Part shown: in pieces, positions 41,921-49,573 of the stretch
Layout of the letters: each line of letters starts with the position of its first letter
Numbering within the stretch: the first letter of the stretch is position 1
DNA from: Cedecea selenatireducens
Lineage (GTDB): Bacteria > Pseudomonadota > Gammaproteobacteria > Enterobacterales > Enterobacteriaceae
NCBI RefSeq assembly: GCF_042138895.1
Contig: NZ_JBHIKW010000002.1
Span: forward strand, 248,001-312,000
Direction of reading: 5' to 3'
DNA: 64,000 nucleotides
Notes under the pieces: model-generated
What the model was told of the DNA's origin: nothing
The model's database searches: none
Seen by the model: only the letters and a program-made list of their open reading frames with translations
Made by a program: the position numbers and the translations under genes

Positions 41921-42780
41921 GATTTAGCTCCTGAGCTCCATCGTGTTGTTATTTTGAAAACATCCTCCGGGCAGATGTCGATGCAACGACCGCAGTTCAG
42001 GCAGTCGCGGCTCGTGACCCGCGCCGGGCTGTGCTTATCCAGTACCGGCGCGCGCAGCACCTGCGGCTCCGGGCAAACGTGAAAACAATCCATACAGCGG
42101 GTGCAGCGCTCCCGCCCATCGGTGCTAACTTCAAGAGCACCTTTGCTGCCGACTGCGCCATAGAGCGCCCCAAGCGGGCAGAGATGGCCGCACCAGCCGT
42201 GTTCAACCAGCAATAAATCGAAGAGAAACAGCGCAACCAGCAGCCAGATTCCGGTTCCAAAGCCGAATATCAGCCCTCGCCCCATCAGTGAAACAGGATT
42301 CACCCATTCCCAGAGAAGCGTGCCGGTAAGCGCGCTGCCCGCCAGCACCATCAACAGCAGCAGGTAGCGCAGCCAGCGCGGCAGCGAAGCCGAAGCGTTG
42401 AAGCCCGTTTTTCGCCTCAGCCAGGCAGCCAGATCCGTTAACGGATTGAGTGGACAGACCCATCCGCAAAACATCCTTTTGCCCAGCAGCGCGTACCCGG
42501 CCACCACAATTCCTGCTCCAATTAGCGCCAAAGCTGAAGGCAAGTGGCCGCCCAGCAGGCTTTGCAGCACCAGCAGAGGATCGCTCAGAGGCACCGTGTC
42601 CAGCAGCAGGCTGCCGCTGTAATTGCCATGCAAAACCCACACGCCGAAAAGCGGACCGCAGAGAAATAAACTTAAAACCAACGCCTGCGAAAAACGGCGC
42701 ATCAGCAGCCATTTTCGGCTATGCCACCAGCCCTTTTTCGCTGCGGCATCGTGCCCTGCATCCTGCTTATGGTTTGCCAT
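41917..42780 (-). CDS. napH: NapH, membrane ferredoxin-type quinol oxidase component
   Basis: An inner-membrane iron-sulfur protein thought to move electrons from quinol to NapG or NapC. Starting at 42780 gives 287 residues, as in E. coli, beginning Met-Ala-Asn; a frame to 42801 adds 7 residues inside napG. About four helices, two Cys-x3-Cys-Pro motifs on the cytoplasmic side (Cys-Gly-Trp-Val-Cys-Pro and Cys-Gly-His-Leu-Cys-Pro), and two [4Fe-4S] clusters near the C-terminus (Cys-Thr-Arg-Cys-Met-Asp-Cys and Cys-Leu-Asn-Cys-Gly-Arg-Cys). It overlaps napG by 14 bp. Confidence 0.95.
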   Translation of the reverse strand: MANHKQDAGHDAAAKKGWWHSRKWLLMRRFSQALVLSLFLCGPLFGVWVLHGNYSGSLLLDTVPLSDPLLVLQSLLGGHLPSALALIGAGIVVAGYALLGKRMFCGWVCPLNPLTDLAAWLRRKTGFNASASLPRWLRYLLLLMVLAGSALTGTLLWEWVNPVSLMGRGLIFGFGTGIWLLVALFLFDLLLVEHGWCGHLCPLGALYGAVGSKGALEVSTDGRERCTRCMDCFHVCPEPQVLRAPVLDKHSPARVTSRDCLNCGRCIDICPEDVFKITTRWSSGAKS

Positions 42781-43462
42781 CGGTCGCCTCCAGCCAGCCA
42801 AAACGGTAATGCTTGCCTAACTCCCCTTTTGCCAGCGAGCGTGGCAGCACTTTGATTGCCGCCAGGTCCAGCACGCAGGCCTGCTCACACCTGCCGCAGC
42901 CGGTGCAGGCATCGCTGTGTACCGTCGGCAAGAAGCGGGCGTGTTTGCCGGTACGCAGGTTGCGCTCCATCTCAAGGGTGATGGCCCGGTCGATAGACGG
43001 ACAAACGCGATAGCAGACGTCGCAGCGCAGCCCCTGATAGTTCAGGCAGTTTTCGTGATCCAGCAGAACCGCCAGCCCCATTCGCGCGTCGTCGATCGAG
43101 GCGATATCCGCGTCCAGCGCGCCGCTTGGGCACACTTTGGCGCACGGCACGTCTTCGCACATTTCACAGGGCACATCCCGCGCAACAAAGTACGGCGTGC
43201 CCGCCGCAAGCCCGGAAGCAAGCGTGGCCAGCTTCAGGGTGTCGTAGGGGCAGGCCTGCACGCACTGCCCGCAGCGAATGCAGGCGCGTGAAAACGCCTC
43301 TTCATCCAGCGCGCCCGGTGGACGCAGCCGCACGCCCTGCGCTCTGGAAGTTTGCTGCTGCAATCCCAGAACCACGGCGACGGCCGTCAGCCCTGCCGCC
43401 GCCCGCGCAACATCACGCAAAAAGCGGCGGCGTGCCGGTTGAGTTTTGTCGGCGCGGGACAT
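42767..43462 (-). CDS. napG: NapG, periplasmic ferredoxin-type protein
   Basis: A 231-residue exported iron-sulfur protein working with NapH. It has a twin-arginine signal (Ala-Arg-Arg-Arg-Phe-Leu) and four Cys-rich [4Fe-4S] motifs, the first being Cys-Ile-Arg-Cys-Gly-Gln-Cys and the last Cys-Thr-Gly-Cys-Gly-Arg-Cys. Length equals E. coli NapG. It starts 6 bp after napA. Confidence 0.95.
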   Translation of the reverse strand: MSRADKTQPARRRFLRDVARAAAGLTAVAVVLGLQQQTSRAQGVRLRPPGALDEEAFSRACIRCGQCVQACPYDTLKLATLASGLAAGTPYFVARDVPCEMCEDVPCAKVCPSGALDADIASIDDARMGLAVLLDHENCLNYQGLRCDVCYRVCPSIDRAITLEMERNLRTGKHARFLPTVHSDACTGCGRCEQACVLDLAAIKVLPRSLAKGELGKHYRFGWLEATDGKP

Positions 43463-43468
43463 TGCGCG

Positions 43469-45955
43469 TTACACCTTCGCCAGCTTCACGGCGCACTTCT
43501 TGAAATCCGCCTCTTTAGAAAGCGGATCTGTAGCGTCGAGCGTCAGGTTGTTCACCAGCTGCGCGGCGTCGAAGAACGGCATGTAAACCAGGCCCCGAGG
43601 CGGTTTGTTACGGCCACGAGTTTCAACAATAGAAATCACTTCGCCGCGGCGAGAGATCACTTTCACTTTGTCACCGCGGCGCAGGCCACGCTCCTGCGCA
43701 TCCAGCGGATGAATAAACGTTACGGCTTCCGGGAAAGCACGATGCAGCTCCGGCACGCGGCGCGTCATGCTGCCGGTATGCCAGTGCTCAATGACTCGCC
43801 CGGTAGAGAGCCACAGGTCGTATTCTTGATCCGGCGCTTCCGCCGCCGGCTCGAACGGCAGCGCAAAGATCACCGCTTTCCCGTCCGGCTTGCCGTAAAA
43901 CTTGTAGCCTTCCCCGGCCTTAACGTAAGGATCGTGGCCTTCGCTGTAGCGCCACTGGGTTTCTTTCCCGTCCACCACCGGCCAGCGCAAACCCCGCGCT
44001 TTGTGGTAGTCATCAAACGGGGCGAGATCGTGCCCGTGCCCGCGTCCAAAGCTGGCGTACTCTTCGAACAGGCCTTTTTGCAGGTAGAAGCCCAGCTCGC
44101 GAGACTCGTCGTTTAGCTGCTTATCTGTCAGTTCAGTCAGCGGGAACTTGCGAACCGCGTCGCTGGCAAACAGCACGTCGAACAGAGTCTTGCCCCGGTA
44201 CTCAGGTTTCTTATCGATAAGGTCGGCAGGCCAGACATCTTCTACCTTGAAGCGTTTTGCGAAGGTCACCAGCTGCCAGAGATCGGACTTTGCCTCACCC
44301 GGCGCGCTAACCTGCTGGCGCCAGAACTGCGTGCGGCGTTCGGCGTTACCGTAGGCGCCCTCTTTTTCCACCCACATGGCGGTCGGCAGGATCAGGTCGG
44401 CCGTCAGCGCGCTGATGGTCGGATAAGGATCGGAGACGATGATGAAGTTGCGCGGATCGCGCCAGCCCGGCATACGCTCTTCGTTAATGTTTGGCCCGGC
44501 CTGCATGTTGTTGTTGCACATCACCCAGTAAACGTTGAGCTTGCCGTCCTTCAGCGCCCGGTCCTGGGCAATCGCATGCAGACCGACTTTGGCTGGAATA
44601 GTCCCGGCCGGCAGCTGCCACGTTTTTTCGACGATTTCGCGGTGCTTTTCGTTGGTGACGACCATATCTGCCGGTAAACGGTGGGCGAATGTCCCCACCT
44701 CGCGCGCGGTGCCGCACGCGGACGGCTGCCCGGTCAGAGAGAAAGGCCCGCAGCCCGGCTGGGAGATTTTCCCGGTCAGCAGGTGCAGGTTATATACCAG
44801 GTTGTTAGCCCAGACGCCGCGCGTGTGCTGGTTAAAGCCCATCGTCCAGTAGGAAATTACTTTCTTGTTCGGGTCGGCATAAAGCTTCGCCAGCGCCTCA
44901 AGCTGATCTTTTGGCACCCCGCTCATCTCAGCGGTTTTCTCCAGCGTGTATTCCGCGACGAACGCCTTGTACTCGTCAAAGCTCATCGGCTCAGAGGCAT
45001 CCGACCCCGGATTCTTCGCGGCTTTCTCCAGCGGATGGGTCGGACGCAGGCCGTAGCCAATATCCGTGACGCCCCGGCGCAGGTTAACGTGCTGTTTGAA
45101 GAACGACTCGTTAACCGCGTTGTTCTGGATAATGTAGTTGGCGATGTAGTTCAGAATGACCAGGTCGCTTTGCGGCGTGAACACCATGCCGTTGTCCGCC
45201 AGCTCAAAGCTGCGGTGCTGGAAGGTGGAGAGCACCGCCACATTGACGTTCTCGTCAGACAGACGGCGGTTAGTGATGCGCGACCAGAGGATCGGGTGCA
45301 TTTCCGCCATGTTGGAGCCCCAAAGCACGAAGGCGTCCGCCTGCTCGATATCGTCATAGCAGCCCATCGGCTCGTCCATGCCGAAGGTGCGCATAAAGCC
45401 CACCACCGCCGACGCCATGCAGTGACGCGCGTTCGGGTCGATGTTGTTAGAGCGGAAGCCCGCTTTGAACAGCTTCGCGGCGGCGTAGCCTTCCCAGACC
45501 GTCCACTGGCCGGAGCCGAACATGCCGATGCCGTCCGGGCCTTTCTCTTTCAGGCTGGCCTTGAATTTTTCTTCCATCACGTCGAAGGCTTTATCCCAAC
45601 TGACCGGCTGGAATTCACCTTCTTTGTGGTACTGCCCGTCTTTCATGCGCAGCAGCGGCTGGGTCAGACGATCTTTTCCGTACATAATTTTTGGCAGGAA
45701 GTAGCCTTTAATGCAGTTCAGACCGCGGTTGACCGGCGCTTCCGGGTCCCCCTGACTGGCGACTACGCGACCGTTTTGGGTGCCCACCAGCACGCCACAG
45801 CCCGTACCGCAGAAGCGGCAGGGGGCTTTGTCCCATTTGATGGCATCCTGCTTGCCCACCACCGCACGAGCCACGCCCGGTACGCTTAGGCCCGCCGCCG
45901 CGGCAGCTGCGGCAACGGCATTCGCTTTCATAAAGCTACGACGACTGAGTTTCAT
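43469..45955 (-). CDS. napA: NapA, catalytic subunit of periplasmic nitrate reductase
   Basis: Reduces nitrate to nitrite in the periplasm with a molybdenum bis-MGD cofactor and one [4Fe-4S] cluster. The 828 residues equal E. coli NapA. The twin-arginine signal (Ser-Arg-Arg-Ser-Phe-Met-Lys, Arg5-Arg6) is cut near residue 31. The cluster ligands are Cys46, Cys49, Cys53 and Cys81, and the molybdenum ligand is the Cys in Ala-Arg-His-Cys-Met-Ala-Ser (about 181). Its start overlaps napD by 4 bp; NapD is its export chaperone. Confidence 0.97.
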   Translation of the reverse strand: MKLSRRSFMKANAVAAAAAAAGLSVPGVARAVVGKQDAIKWDKAPCRFCGTGCGVLVGTQNGRVVASQGDPEAPVNRGLNCIKGYFLPKIMYGKDRLTQPLLRMKDGQYHKEGEFQPVSWDKAFDVMEEKFKASLKEKGPDGIGMFGSGQWTVWEGYAAAKLFKAGFRSNNIDPNARHCMASAVVGFMRTFGMDEPMGCYDDIEQADAFVLWGSNMAEMHPILWSRITNRRLSDENVNVAVLSTFQHRSFELADNGMVFTPQSDLVILNYIANYIIQNNAVNESFFKQHVNLRRGVTDIGYGLRPTHPLEKAAKNPGSDASEPMSFDEYKAFVAEYTLEKTAEMSGVPKDQLEALAKLYADPNKKVISYWTMGFNQHTRGVWANNLVYNLHLLTGKISQPGCGPFSLTGQPSACGTAREVGTFAHRLPADMVVTNEKHREIVEKTWQLPAGTIPAKVGLHAIAQDRALKDGKLNVYWVMCNNNMQAGPNINEERMPGWRDPRNFIIVSDPYPTISALTADLILPTAMWVEKEGAYGNAERRTQFWRQQVSAPGEAKSDLWQLVTFAKRFKVEDVWPADLIDKKPEYRGKTLFDVLFASDAVRKFPLTELTDKQLNDESRELGFYLQKGLFEEYASFGRGHGHDLAPFDDYHKARGLRWPVVDGKETQWRYSEGHDPYVKAGEGYKFYGKPDGKAVIFALPFEPAAEAPDQEYDLWLSTGRVIEHWHTGSMTRRVPELHRAFPEAVTFIHPLDAQERGLRRGDKVKVISRRGEVISIVETRGRNKPPRGLVYMPFFDAAQLVNNLTLDATDPLSKEADFKKCAVKLAKV

Positions 45956-46215
45956 GGTGCTTCCTCACCTTGTTCATTCTGCTGGTGGTAAACCAGCGAC
46001 ACCGCCAGCACGCCAGAGATATTGCGTGCCCGCTCAATTTGTTCGAGCAGCGTGCTGCTCTCGGCTGCCTCGATAACCACCGCAAGCTTGCCGCTGTCGG
46101 TATCGTCGACCGCAACCTCGCTGCCCGGCAGGGCATTAATCGCGCTGCGAACGGCAGCAACGTGTTCAGGTTTGGCCTGAACCACCAGGCCGCATACGTG
46201 CCAGTCAGTGTGCAT
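45952..46215 (-). CDS. napD: NapD, NapA-specific assembly chaperone
   Basis: An 87-residue cytoplasmic protein that binds the NapA twin-arginine signal and holds export until the cofactor is in. It has the ferredoxin-like NapD fold signature His-Val-Cys-Gly-Leu-Val-Val-Gln-Ala near the N-terminus and Ile-Glu-Ala-Ala-Glu in the middle. A longer frame in another phase (to 46250) is not supported. It overlaps napF by 11 bp. Confidence 0.94.
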   Translation of the reverse strand: MHTDWHVCGLVVQAKPEHVAAVRSAINALPGSEVAVDDTDSGKLAVVIEAAESSTLLEQIERARNISGVLAVSLVYHQQNEQGEEAP

Positions 46216-46696
46216 CTTGTGGCCTCAGGGTTATGGCTGACGTCGGGCACCCGGCAACGCAGGCGCCGCAGCCGTGACAGGCAGACGAAGAAATCTGTGG
46301 ACGGGAAACGCCCTCAAGAGTGGGTAAAAAACGAATCGCCCGCGGCTCGCAGGCATCTTCACAGCTGCGGCATTCCACCTGATGCAAGGCAAGGCAGGTT
46401 TCGGCCAGCTGTAAGGTCAGTGCCCAGGGTTTGGAGGATTGCGGCGCAAAAAGCTGCTCAGGGCAGGCTTCAGCACACGCGTAGCAGAAAGTGCATTCGC
46501 CCGGGCTGAAGTCGATTTCAGGGTAGCCGCCCTGCCCACTGCGAAGCACCCGACTTTGACAGACGGTAATGCAGGTATCGCAGCGCGTGCAGTCCAGCAG
46601 AAAATGCGTTTCATCGCCGCTCCAGGGAGGACGAATTACAGGGGTAAGGCTGTGCCAGCCACCGGTCAGCAGGCCGCGACGGGTCAGTTTAGCCAT
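46205..46696 (-). CDS. napF: NapF, cytoplasmic ferredoxin-type maturation protein
   Basis: A 163-residue iron-sulfur protein that assists NapA cluster maturation in the cytoplasm. Three Cys-x2-Cys-x2-Cys-x3-Cys-Pro-like cluster motifs are visible (Cys-Asp-Thr-Cys, Cys-Tyr-Ala-Cys-Ala-Glu-Ala-Cys-Pro, Cys-His-Gly-Cys-Gly-Ala-Cys) plus Cys-Arg-Ser-Cys-Glu. First gene of napFDAGHBC. Upstream are a NarP-type and an FNR-type site. Confidence 0.95.
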   Translation of the reverse strand: MAKLTRRGLLTGGWHSLTPVIRPPWSGDETHFLLDCTRCDTCITVCQSRVLRSGQGGYPEIDFSPGECTFCYACAEACPEQLFAPQSSKPWALTLQLAETCLALHQVECRSCEDACEPRAIRFLPTLEGVSRPQISSSACHGCGACVAGCPTSAITLRPQDAH

Positions 46697-46824
46697 TGGG
46701 CAGATCCTTGCTCAAAATACCCGGTCGGGTCACCTCCGGGTAAAAACGTTCTTCTTTTTATCCGCGTATTTACTGCGGTTTTTTTTACCGTGTTTAAGGT
46801 ATGTGACGGAGGGTTACAAAAGCA

Positions 46825-46840
46825 TCCCCCTAAAGGGGTA
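46825..46840 (-). promoter_or_regulatory. NarP/NarL 7-2-7 site upstream of napF
   Basis: TCCCCCT-AA-AGGGGTA is an inverted pair of NarL/NarP heptamers with a two-base gap, the arrangement preferred by NarP. Its centre is 136 bp upstream of the napF start codon. The rest of the 46697-47049 gap is AT-rich promoter sequence for both napF and narQ. Confidence 0.8.
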
Positions 46841-46845
46841 AATGC

Positions 46846-46859
46846 CGTTGTCGGATCAA
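46846..46859 (-). promoter_or_regulatory. FNR-type site upstream of napF
   Basis: On the minus strand TTGAT-CCGA-CAACG: one perfect FNR half-site and one poor one. Its centre is exactly 20 bp upstream of the NarP site centre, the spacing known for the E. coli napF promoter (-64.5 and -44.5). Confidence 0.65.
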
Positions 46860-47049
46860 AGAGGCGGCGAGTCAGGCGCAATAAGTCGCACCCCGTTAGA
46901 TGTAAGAAGGGCGTTATAATGTGGCAAAGCGTGCGTTAAATGAGACGCCATTTTTAGCGCCAGAGCGAAAAAGTCGCCGCCAGGCGTTTGCCTGTAAGGC
47001 AGATTCTGGTAGGTTTCGCCCACCATATGCTTTAAGGGGTTATTACGCA

Positions 47050-48759
47050 GTGACAGTCAAACGCTCGGTCTCCACCAGCCTCGCCCGCGCTTTCTTTTCG
47101 ATTGTCCTGCTGTCGTTGCTCTCCACCGGCATCGCGATGCTGACGCTCGCCAGCAGCCTGAAGGATGCGGAAGCGGTCAATATTGCGGGCTCGCTGCGCA
47201 TGCAGAGCTACCGTCTTGGCTACGATCTGCAGGGTGATCCCAAAGCTATTGCGGCACATTTGCAGCAGTACCAGCAGTCGCTGGATTCCCCCACGTTGCA
47301 GCAGCTCAACCGCTTTTGGGTGCCCGACGAGGTTAAGACGCGCTATAACTCGCTGCAGGATGCCTGGCAGCAAATGCAAAAGCACATTCAGAACGAAGAT
47401 ACCGACTGGTACCGCTACAACATCGCCGCCTACGTGGAACAAATCGACCTGTTTGTGCTGGCGCTGCAACACTATGCCGAGCGAAAAATGATGCAGGTTG
47501 TCGCGGCTTCGGTTATCGGTTTTATGGCAATTTTCACCCTCATGTTTTTCACCTTACGCCGTATTCGCCAGCAGGTGGTCGCGCCTCTGAATACGATGGT
47601 CGAAGCCAGTCAGGCCATTGAGCGCGGTGAGTTCAGGCTACCGACGCTCGACCGCTCCTTGCCCAACGAGCTGGGTTCGCTGGCGCAGGCTTTTATCCGC
47701 ATGGCGGACGAGTTGCAAAAACTCTATCGTTCTTTAGAGCAGCAGGTTGAGCAAAAAACCCTGCGCCTGCAAGAAGCGAACCGCATGCTCGAGGTGCTTT
47801 ACAGCTGCTCTCAGGCGCTGAACGTCAGTACCATCAACCGCGATTGCTTCGTGCAGATTTTGAAAATAATTCACCAGCACGAGGCGGTCAGCGCGCTGGA
47901 AATGCAGGTCGGAGAAAACTGGTGCCTGACAGAGGGCTCTCCGGCGGCAGACGAAAAATGGCATGCCCTGCCGCTGGTTCAGCAGGACAGCGCGCTCGGG
48001 ACGCTGCGCTGGCAGTCTCAGGGTGAAGAACCCTCCCCTCAGTTGATGAAAAGCGTTGCCACCATGCTGGGGCGAGGCGTTTACTTTAATCAGGCGCAGA
48101 AGCACTACCAGCAGTTGCTGCTGATGGAAGAGCGAGCCACCATTGCCCGGGAACTGCACGACTCGCTGGCTCAGGTGCTCTCTTATCTTCGCATCCAGCT
48201 CACGCTGCTAAAGCGCGCGGTGCCGGAAGACAATCTGCCCGCTCAGCGGATTGTCGGGGATTTTTCCCAGGCCTTAAATGACGCCTACCGCCAGCTACGC
48301 GAGCTGCTCACCACCTTCCGCCTGACGCTGCAGCAGGCAGATTTGCCCGCCGCGCTACAGGAACTGCTTGAACCACTGCGCGAGCAAACCCGGGCAGAAA
48401 TTAGCCTGAAGTGCAGCATGCCGACCCAGGCTTTGGATGCTTCCCAGCAAATACACCTGCTGCAAATCATTCGTGAAGCGTCGCTAAACGCCATTAAACA
48501 CGCGAATGCGGGCCGCATTGAGATCGTTTGCCGCTCGACGGCAGGCGGCGAGCATTACGCTTCGGTGTTTGATAACGGCCACGGCATTGCCAGTCTGGAA
48601 GAGCCCGAGGGGCATTACGGGCTGAATATCATGCACGAGCGCGCGGGCCGCCTTGGCGGGGAACTAACAATATCTCGTCCGCCGCAGGGCGGAACGCTTG
48701 TGGAGGTTCATTTCACCTCCACTCCCCCGGCGGATGCCGACGGCCATAACAATAATTAG
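47050..48759 (+). CDS. narQ: NarQ, nitrate/nitrite sensor histidine kinase
   Basis: An inner-membrane sensor that phosphorylates NarP and NarL when nitrate or nitrite is present. Using GTG at 47050, preceded by AAGGGG, gives 569 residues starting in register with E. coli NarQ; the frame is open to 46921 but that extension looks unrelated. In order: TM1 (about 13-34), the periplasmic ligand P-box around Asn-Ile-Ala-Gly-Ser-Leu-Arg-Met-Gln-Ser-Tyr-Arg, TM2 (about 147-167), HAMP, signalling helix, the phosphorylated His370 in Glu-Leu-His-Asp-Ser, and a HATPase domain with Asp-Asn-Gly-His-Gly-Ile. Divergent from nap and 19 bp ahead of narP. Confidence 0.96.
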   Translation: MTVKRSVSTSLARAFFSIVLLSLLSTGIAMLTLASSLKDAEAVNIAGSLRMQSYRLGYDLQGDPKAIAAHLQQYQQSLDSPTLQQLNRFWVPDEVKTRYNSLQDAWQQMQKHIQNEDTDWYRYNIAAYVEQIDLFVLALQHYAERKMMQVVAASVIGFMAIFTLMFFTLRRIRQQVVAPLNTMVEASQAIERGEFRLPTLDRSLPNELGSLAQAFIRMADELQKLYRSLEQQVEQKTLRLQEANRMLEVLYSCSQALNVSTINRDCFVQILKIIHQHEAVSALEMQVGENWCLTEGSPAADEKWHALPLVQQDSALGTLRWQSQGEEPSPQLMKSVATMLGRGVYFNQAQKHYQQLLLMEERATIARELHDSLAQVLSYLRIQLTLLKRAVPEDNLPAQRIVGDFSQALNDAYRQLRELLTTFRLTLQQADLPAALQELLEPLREQTRAEISLKCSMPTQALDASQQIHLLQIIREASLNAIKHANAGRIEIVCRSTAGGEHYASVFDNGHGIASLEEPEGHYGLNIMHERAGRLGGELTISRPPQGGTLVEVHFTSTPPADADGHNNN

Positions 48760-48778
48760 CTTTATTCAGGAGTTAGCA

Positions 48779-49420
48779 ATGTCAGAAAAAACGGTATACC
48801 AGGTTTTAATCGTCGACGATCATCCGCTGATGCGGCGCGGGATCCGCCAGCTTCTTGAGCTGGACGACACTTTTTCCGTAGTGGGAGAAGCCAGCGGCGG
48901 CGCAGAAGCCATCAGTTTAGCTAACCGGCTCGCACCGGACCTCATTCTGCTTGACCTGAATATGAAAGGGCTGAGCGGCCTTGATACGCTCAACGCCCTG
49001 CGCCGGGACGGCATTAGCGCGCGGGTGGTGATCCTCACCGTTTCCGACGCCCGCAGCGATATCTTTACGCTGATTGATGCCGGGGCCGATGGCTACCTGC
49101 TGAAAGACAGCGATCCGGACGTTTTGCTGCAGGAAATTCATCACTGCCTGAAGGGTGAAAAGGCGTTCAGCGAGCAGGTTCGCGAGTATCTGAATAACCG
49201 CGGCAGCGAGCGGCAGAATAGCGATCCCTTTGCTATCCTCACCGAGCGCGAGCTGGACGTGTTGTCTGAGGTGGCTCGCGGCCTGTCGAACAAGCAAATC
49301 GCCAGCGGCCTGCATATTTCCGAAGAGACGGTAAAAGTGCATATTCGCAACCTGCTTCGTAAGCTGCAGGTCAGGTCTCGCGTTGCGGCCACCGTACTTT
49401 TTTTGGAAAATAAGAGTTAA
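48779..49420 (+). CDS. narP: NarP, nitrate/nitrite response regulator
   Basis: A two-domain transcription factor that activates nap and related genes. The 213 residues from the ATG at 48779 (SD caggag) align with E. coli NarP (215). The receiver domain has Asp13-Asp14, the phosphorylated Asp59 in Leu-Leu-Asp-Leu-Asn-Met-Lys, and Lys in Leu-Leu-Lys-Asp-Ser. The LuxR-type helix-turn-helix contains Leu-Ser-Asn-Lys-Gln-Ile-Ala-Ser and Thr-Val-Lys-Val-His. Assigned to NarP over NarL by overall similarity and by the neighbouring nap genes. In E. coli narP is unlinked to narQ; here they form an operon. Confidence 0.93.
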   Translation: MSEKTVYQVLIVDDHPLMRRGIRQLLELDDTFSVVGEASGGAEAISLANRLAPDLILLDLNMKGLSGLDTLNALRRDGISARVVILTVSDARSDIFTLIDAGADGYLLKDSDPDVLLQEIHHCLKGEKAFSEQVREYLNNRGSERQNSDPFAILTERELDVLSEVARGLSNKQIASGLHISEETVKVHIRNLLRKLQVRSRVAATVLFLENKS

Positions 49421-49488
49421 ATCGACCCAATAAAAGGTACGGTTACAAATCCTGCCAATTACAAAGCTTATTTACACGATCTCCTAAA

Positions 49489-49504
49489 TTTCTCCACGTT
49501 TGGC
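49489..49504 (+). promoter_or_regulatory. BaeR box upstream of acrD
   Basis: TTTCTCCACGTTTGGC matches 14 of 16 positions of the BaeR consensus (TTTCTCCATNATTGGC, counting N as a match), 70 bp before the acrD start. BaeSR induces acrD in E. coli and Salmonella. Confidence 0.72.
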
Positions 49505-49573
49505 TACGCGGTTAAAGCTACAGTGATGCGGTTATTGATAACAATTAGAAGCTTTTAAAGGGGTCCTGACCGC

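Noticed and set aside
44681..45889. A 402-codon frame antisense to napA
   Set aside because: It lies wholly opposite a well-conserved gene; long antisense frames are expected from the codon bias of GC-rich genes. The same applies to frames opposite mntH (1041-1982) and gltX (9427-10242).
46921..47049. 43-residue N-terminal extension of NarQ
   Set aside because: It is polar and basic, precedes TM1 without family similarity, and overlaps the intergenic regulatory region; GTG 47050 aligns with E. coli and has an SD.
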